Of a DNA stretch of 54,054 nt, positions 53,020 through 54,054 are shown in pieces. A program made the translations under genes and the position numbers. The stretch lies in assembly GCA_016882585.1 (NCBI GenBank), contig VGPP01000001.1, positions 1-54,054 on the forward strand, given 5' to 3'. The notes beneath the pieces are model-generated. The model was given only the letters and a program-made list of their open reading frames with translations, searched no databases and was not told the origin of the DNA. The stretch's first letter is position 1. The number at the start of each line of letters is the position of its first letter. The DNA comes from Cyanobacteria bacterium M_surface_7_m2_037. GTDB taxonomy: Bacteria > Cyanobacteriota > Cyanobacteriia > PCC-6307 > Cyanobiaceae.

Positions 53020-53958
53020 TCACTGGGCTCCGTCTGCCGCGGAAGAGGCCAAGCGGGCGGATGCCTCACCATCGCGGCGACGGCTCACCACCACACTCAA
53101 GGCCGTGCCGTAATAGACCACCAAAGCCACCAACCAAACCCAGAGGCTGAGCAGCAACACACCACCAATCACGCCATAGGCCTGAAAACGCGACCCGAGA
53201 GACAGCAAACTACGGCCCAGCACCACATTGAAGATCGTTAATACAAAACCAATCAAAAGAGATCCAGGAATCAACGATCGCGCCGGAACATGACGCGAAG
53301 GCAGAATTGCCAGCAGCGCAAACGACAGACTGCAAGCAATCAACAACGAGATCCCAAAATCAACAGCCATCGGCACGGGAGCCCACAGATGCAACCAATG
53401 AGGCAACCAGCCCTGCAACATCACTCTCCAACTGCCAGGGCTGAGCAATCTCAGATTCGTCGTCAATTGATCCAACACCACAAAGAAACCAATCAAGGCC
53501 ACCAAAGCAATCGCCTCCAAACGTGCCCGCACAAAACGCCAAACAGGCCTACTCCAGTGATCAATGGGAAGCAAACAGGGCCGAAACCCCCACAGCCGAT
53601 CAGCTCCCCTTTGCAGACTTAGATAAGCGTTGGTTGAAGACACCAACAGAAAGCCAGCACCCACCAAACCAGCACCTGTGCCCTGACGAATCAACTGATT
53701 GAGCGTGGTTCGAATCACAGGAATCACTGAAGGCGGCAACACCTGATCCGCCAAGCCCAAGATCTGATCAGACAGATTATCCACACGCCCCAACACACGA
53801 CTGGCTACACCCAGAGCGATCAACAAGATTGGGAAGAATGATTGCAGCGTGTGATAAGCAAACGCCGCACTCAAATCAACACAGTCTTCCCGATCCCAGA
53901 GCCGGTAAGAACGCCAAAACAATCGCACCAGCGAACGCCACCGAAACCTGCGCTTCAT
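53020..53958 (-). CDS. YihY/BrkB family membrane protein
   Basis: A 312-residue protein with six membrane helices. Family features are SAAFAYHTLQSFFPILLIAL in the first helix region, TNAYLSLQRGADRLWGFRP, and the C-terminal FQAYGVIGGVLLLSLWVWL followed by VVYYGTALSVVVS. It is an inner-membrane protein of unclear role, once misassigned as ribonuclease BN. The DNA is lower in GC than the surrounding genes (47% by hand count at 53461-53520). The start at ATG 53958 is followed by basic residues; earlier starts are possible to the window edge. Confidence 0.87.
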   Translation of the reverse strand: MKRRFRWRSLVRLFWRSYRLWDREDCVDLSAAFAYHTLQSFFPILLIALGVASRVLGRVDNLSDQILGLADQVLPPSVIPVIRTTLNQLIRQGTGAGLVGAGFLLVSSTNAYLSLQRGADRLWGFRPCLLPIDHWSRPVWRFVRARLEAIALVALIGFFVVLDQLTTNLRLLSPGSWRVMLQGWLPHWLHLWAPVPMAVDFGISLLIACSLSFALLAILPSRHVPARSLIPGSLLIGFVLTIFNVVLGRSLLSLGSRFQAYGVIGGVLLLSLWVWLVALVVYYGTALSVVVSRRRDGEASARLASSAADGAQ

Positions 53959-54017
53959 CGCCGCCACGGAACGCCGCACCTTTACCGACGCTACAACCTC
54001 TCCCAGCGCCAGCCAAC

Positions 54018-54041
54018 AAAAAAGCCACCCTCTCGGGTGGC
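54018..54041 (-). terminator. Intrinsic terminator on the minus strand upstream of the YihY-type gene
   Basis: On the minus strand GCCACCC (reading from 54041) pairs with GGGTGGC around a four-base GAGA loop and is followed by six T residues. It must end a transcript from a gene to the right of the window, so the YihY-type gene is first in its own unit. Confidence 0.85.
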
Positions 54042-54054
54042 TTGTCTGCCTCAT

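Overview
The window is a gene-dense, GC-rich chromosome segment from a cyanobacterium. Direct support is a phycobilisome rod-core linker (CpcG) next to a CpcS/CpeS-type bilin lyase, a high-light-inducible protein, the ferredoxin-thioredoxin reductase catalytic chain, a SufR-sufBCDS cluster, and several small families typical of cyanobacteria (DUF1400, DUF2973, DUF4912). Gene content, frequent GTG/TTG starts and base composition fit a Cyanobium / picocyanobacterial Synechococcus relative. The HIP1 octamer GCGATCGC occurs at least 11 times, so I favour a freshwater or euryhaline member over the open-ocean clades, where HIP1 is rare.

Layout. 1-6.3 kb: an S-adenosylmethionine by-product salvage pair (class II aldolase cut by the window edge, and mtnA) facing a run of enzymes: metallophosphoesterase, DUF1543 protein, FAD amine oxidase, aldo/keto reductase and SAM methyltransferase. 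6.3-6.8 kb: a low-GC overlapping DUF4160/DUF2442 pair. 6.85-12.9 kb: ftrC-sufB-sufC-sufD-sufS on the minus strand, divergent from sufR, with a candidate SufR operator between them. 12.9-15.7 kb: small conserved protein, DMT exporter, bilin lyase, cpcG and its terminator. 15.8-21 kb: DUF4912 protein, a tightly spaced phospholipase-D-like lipoprotein / small membrane protein / secreted protein group, and phosphoglucomutase. 21.1-30.6 kb: a transport-rich stretch, partly of lower GC: pore-like membrane protein, ClC-type channel, gamma-glutamyltransferase, a broken marC, and a small membrane protein followed by an RND pump and its adaptor. 30.7-36.9 kb: RarA fusion ATPase, DUF1400 protein, hypothetical protein, phosphopantetheinyl transferase, PrxQ, CoaX and CysH. 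37-42.7 kb: type II NADH dehydrogenase, HAD hydrolase, HflX, 1-Cys peroxiredoxin, AnmK and a Nif11-like small protein. 42.9-54 kb: ABC-F ATPase, twin-CX3C small protein, HtrA protease, DUF2973 protein, HrpB helicase, sucrose-phosphate-phosphatase-like HAD protein, HLIP, xseA/xseB, DUF2834 and zinc-ribbon membrane proteins, and a YihY/BrkB protein.

Functionally the window joins Fe-S cluster assembly with thioredoxin/peroxiredoxin redox biology (suf, ftrC, prxQ, 1-Cys Prx, cysH), light harvesting, DNA repair (rarA, xseAB) and envelope transport. I saw no rRNA, tRNA, CRISPR array, insertion sequence or prophage. No stretch longer than 300 bases lacks a plausible gene; 20971-21138 is AT-richer and I recognise nothing in it. 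I did not find an obvious large undescribed system. The best leads are the phospholipase-D triad, the SufR-like operator upstream of ftrC-suf, the RarA fusion domain, the DUF4160/DUF2442 pair, the twin-CX3C miniprotein and the broken marC.
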